32,381 nucleotides of DNA from an uncultured Alphaproteobacteria bacterium (lineage in GTDB: Bacteria; Pseudomonadota; Alphaproteobacteria; RF32; CAG-239): the NCBI GenBank assembly GCA_905235385.1, contig CAJOLB010000021.1:1-32381 (forward strand), read 5' to 3'. Shown one piece after another: positions 31,989-32,381 of this stretch (position 1 is the stretch's first letter; the number at the start of each line of letters is the position of its first letter). The translations under genes were made by a program, and so were the position numbers. The notes beneath the pieces are model-generated. The model did not search any database and was not told the DNA's origin. It saw only the letters and a program-made list of their open reading frames with translations.

Positions 31989-32381
31989 ATGAGCTTTTGT
32001 AATCCTTCAAAAAATTGCTTAAAATGTCAAAGATTGGTCGATTTTAGGACAGGGAATCGGATAAAATTTCCGAGTTATCATAACGGACCGGTTGAATCAT
32101 TCGGCGATTTGAAAGCAGAGATTTTGGTTGTGGGGTTGGCACCGGGGCTTCACGGGGCGAACCAAACGAATCGTCCGTTTACAAATGATTATGCCGGTGA
32201 TGTTTTATATCCGACTTTGAAAAGGTTCGGCTTTGCCAAAGGAGAATATAAAAAAAGAAAAGATGACGGGTTTGAGCTTTTAAATGTCAGAGTTACAAAT
32301 GCCGTCAGATGTGTGCCGCCTCAAAATAAAGTCAGCGGTGAAGAAACAAAAAATTGCAGAGCGTTTTTGATTGATGAAACT
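31989..32381 (+). CDS. Family-5-type (UDGb) uracil-DNA glycosylase, 3'-partial
   Basis: Removes uracil and related deaminated bases from DNA. 131 residues are visible and the gene runs off the window. The N-terminal cysteines Cys4, Cys10 and Cys13 (FCNPSKNCLKCQRLV) fit the iron-sulphur cluster of families 4 and 5. Motif 1 is VVGLAPGLHGANQTNRPFT (48-66), which lacks a catalytic Asp/Glu after GLAPG; this is characteristic of family 5 rather than family 4 (GEAPG). LLNVRVTNAVRCVPPQNKVS (97-116) gives another cluster Cys at 108. The product alignment is strong. The ribosome binding site is weak (AAAGAGAAAATA). Divergent from the beta-barrel gene. Confidence 0.9.
   Translation, partial: MSFCNPSKNCLKCQRLVDFRTGNRIKFPSYHNGPVESFGDLKAEILVVGLAPGLHGANQTNRPFTNDYAGDVLYPTLKRFGFAKGEYKKRKDDGFELLNVRVTNAVRCVPPQNKVSGEETKNCRAFLIDET

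Overview
The window is a chromosomal segment of an AT-rich alphaproteobacterium. Evidence for this is the order coiled-coil protein, zapA, 6S-RNA-like locus, gap, pgk; the efp/inositol-monophosphatase-like pair; the bactofilin/M23 peptidase pair; and a family-5 type uracil-DNA glycosylase. A type IV secretion locus, an ankyrin/EGF-like autotransporter and many low-complexity surface proteins suggest a host-associated lineage, such as the uncultured gut Alphaproteobacteria. That lineage assignment is inference. No rRNA, tRNA, CRISPR array, transposase or phage gene was found.

Layout. 1-4.9 kb: end of a type IV secretion operon, with a giant VirB10-family protein (5' end outside the window) carrying dozens of about 20-residue repeats, then a VirB11 ATPase. 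4.9-5.75 kb: dispersed hairpin repeats and an unknown two-gene unit. 5.8-8.4 kb, minus strand: rpmE, an inositol-monophosphatase-like protein that has lost its metal ligands, efp, a plus-strand structured RNA candidate, and a remnant-like ThiE/TenI-family protein. 8.4-12 kb, plus strand: coiled-coil protein, zapA with an internal 3 x 78 bp repeat, 6S-RNA-like locus, then gap and pgk separated by a strong terminator.

12.2-15.1 kb, minus strand: a CotH / VTC / DUF4956 operon. 15.4-21.2 kb: an envelope-polymer region with a GDPD-like phosphodiesterase, an LTA-synthase/MdoB-like transferase, and an operon of nucleotidyltransferase, polyprenol-phosphate sugar synthase, GT39-like membrane transferase and MlaC-like protein. 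21.2-24.7 kb: a lipoprotein, Hsp33, a recX split by a -1 frame change, and ugd. 25-28.5 kb: the autotransporter. 28.6-31.2 kb, minus strand: M23 peptidase, bactofilin and smpB, preceded by an FtsB/DivIC-like protein. The end holds a small beta-barrel protein and the start of a uracil-DNA glycosylase gene.

The most unusual points are: (i) a family of about 100-125 bp intergenic hairpin elements at gene ends, whose arms differ between copies but keep pairing; (ii) the same repeat motif in the secretion-channel protein and in the autotransporter passenger; (iii) the pseudoenzyme IMPase translationally coupled to efp; (iv) the repeat-expanded ZapA; and (v) an unassigned structured RNA with its own terminator upstream of efp. 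Everything here was read by eye; no database search or folding program was run.
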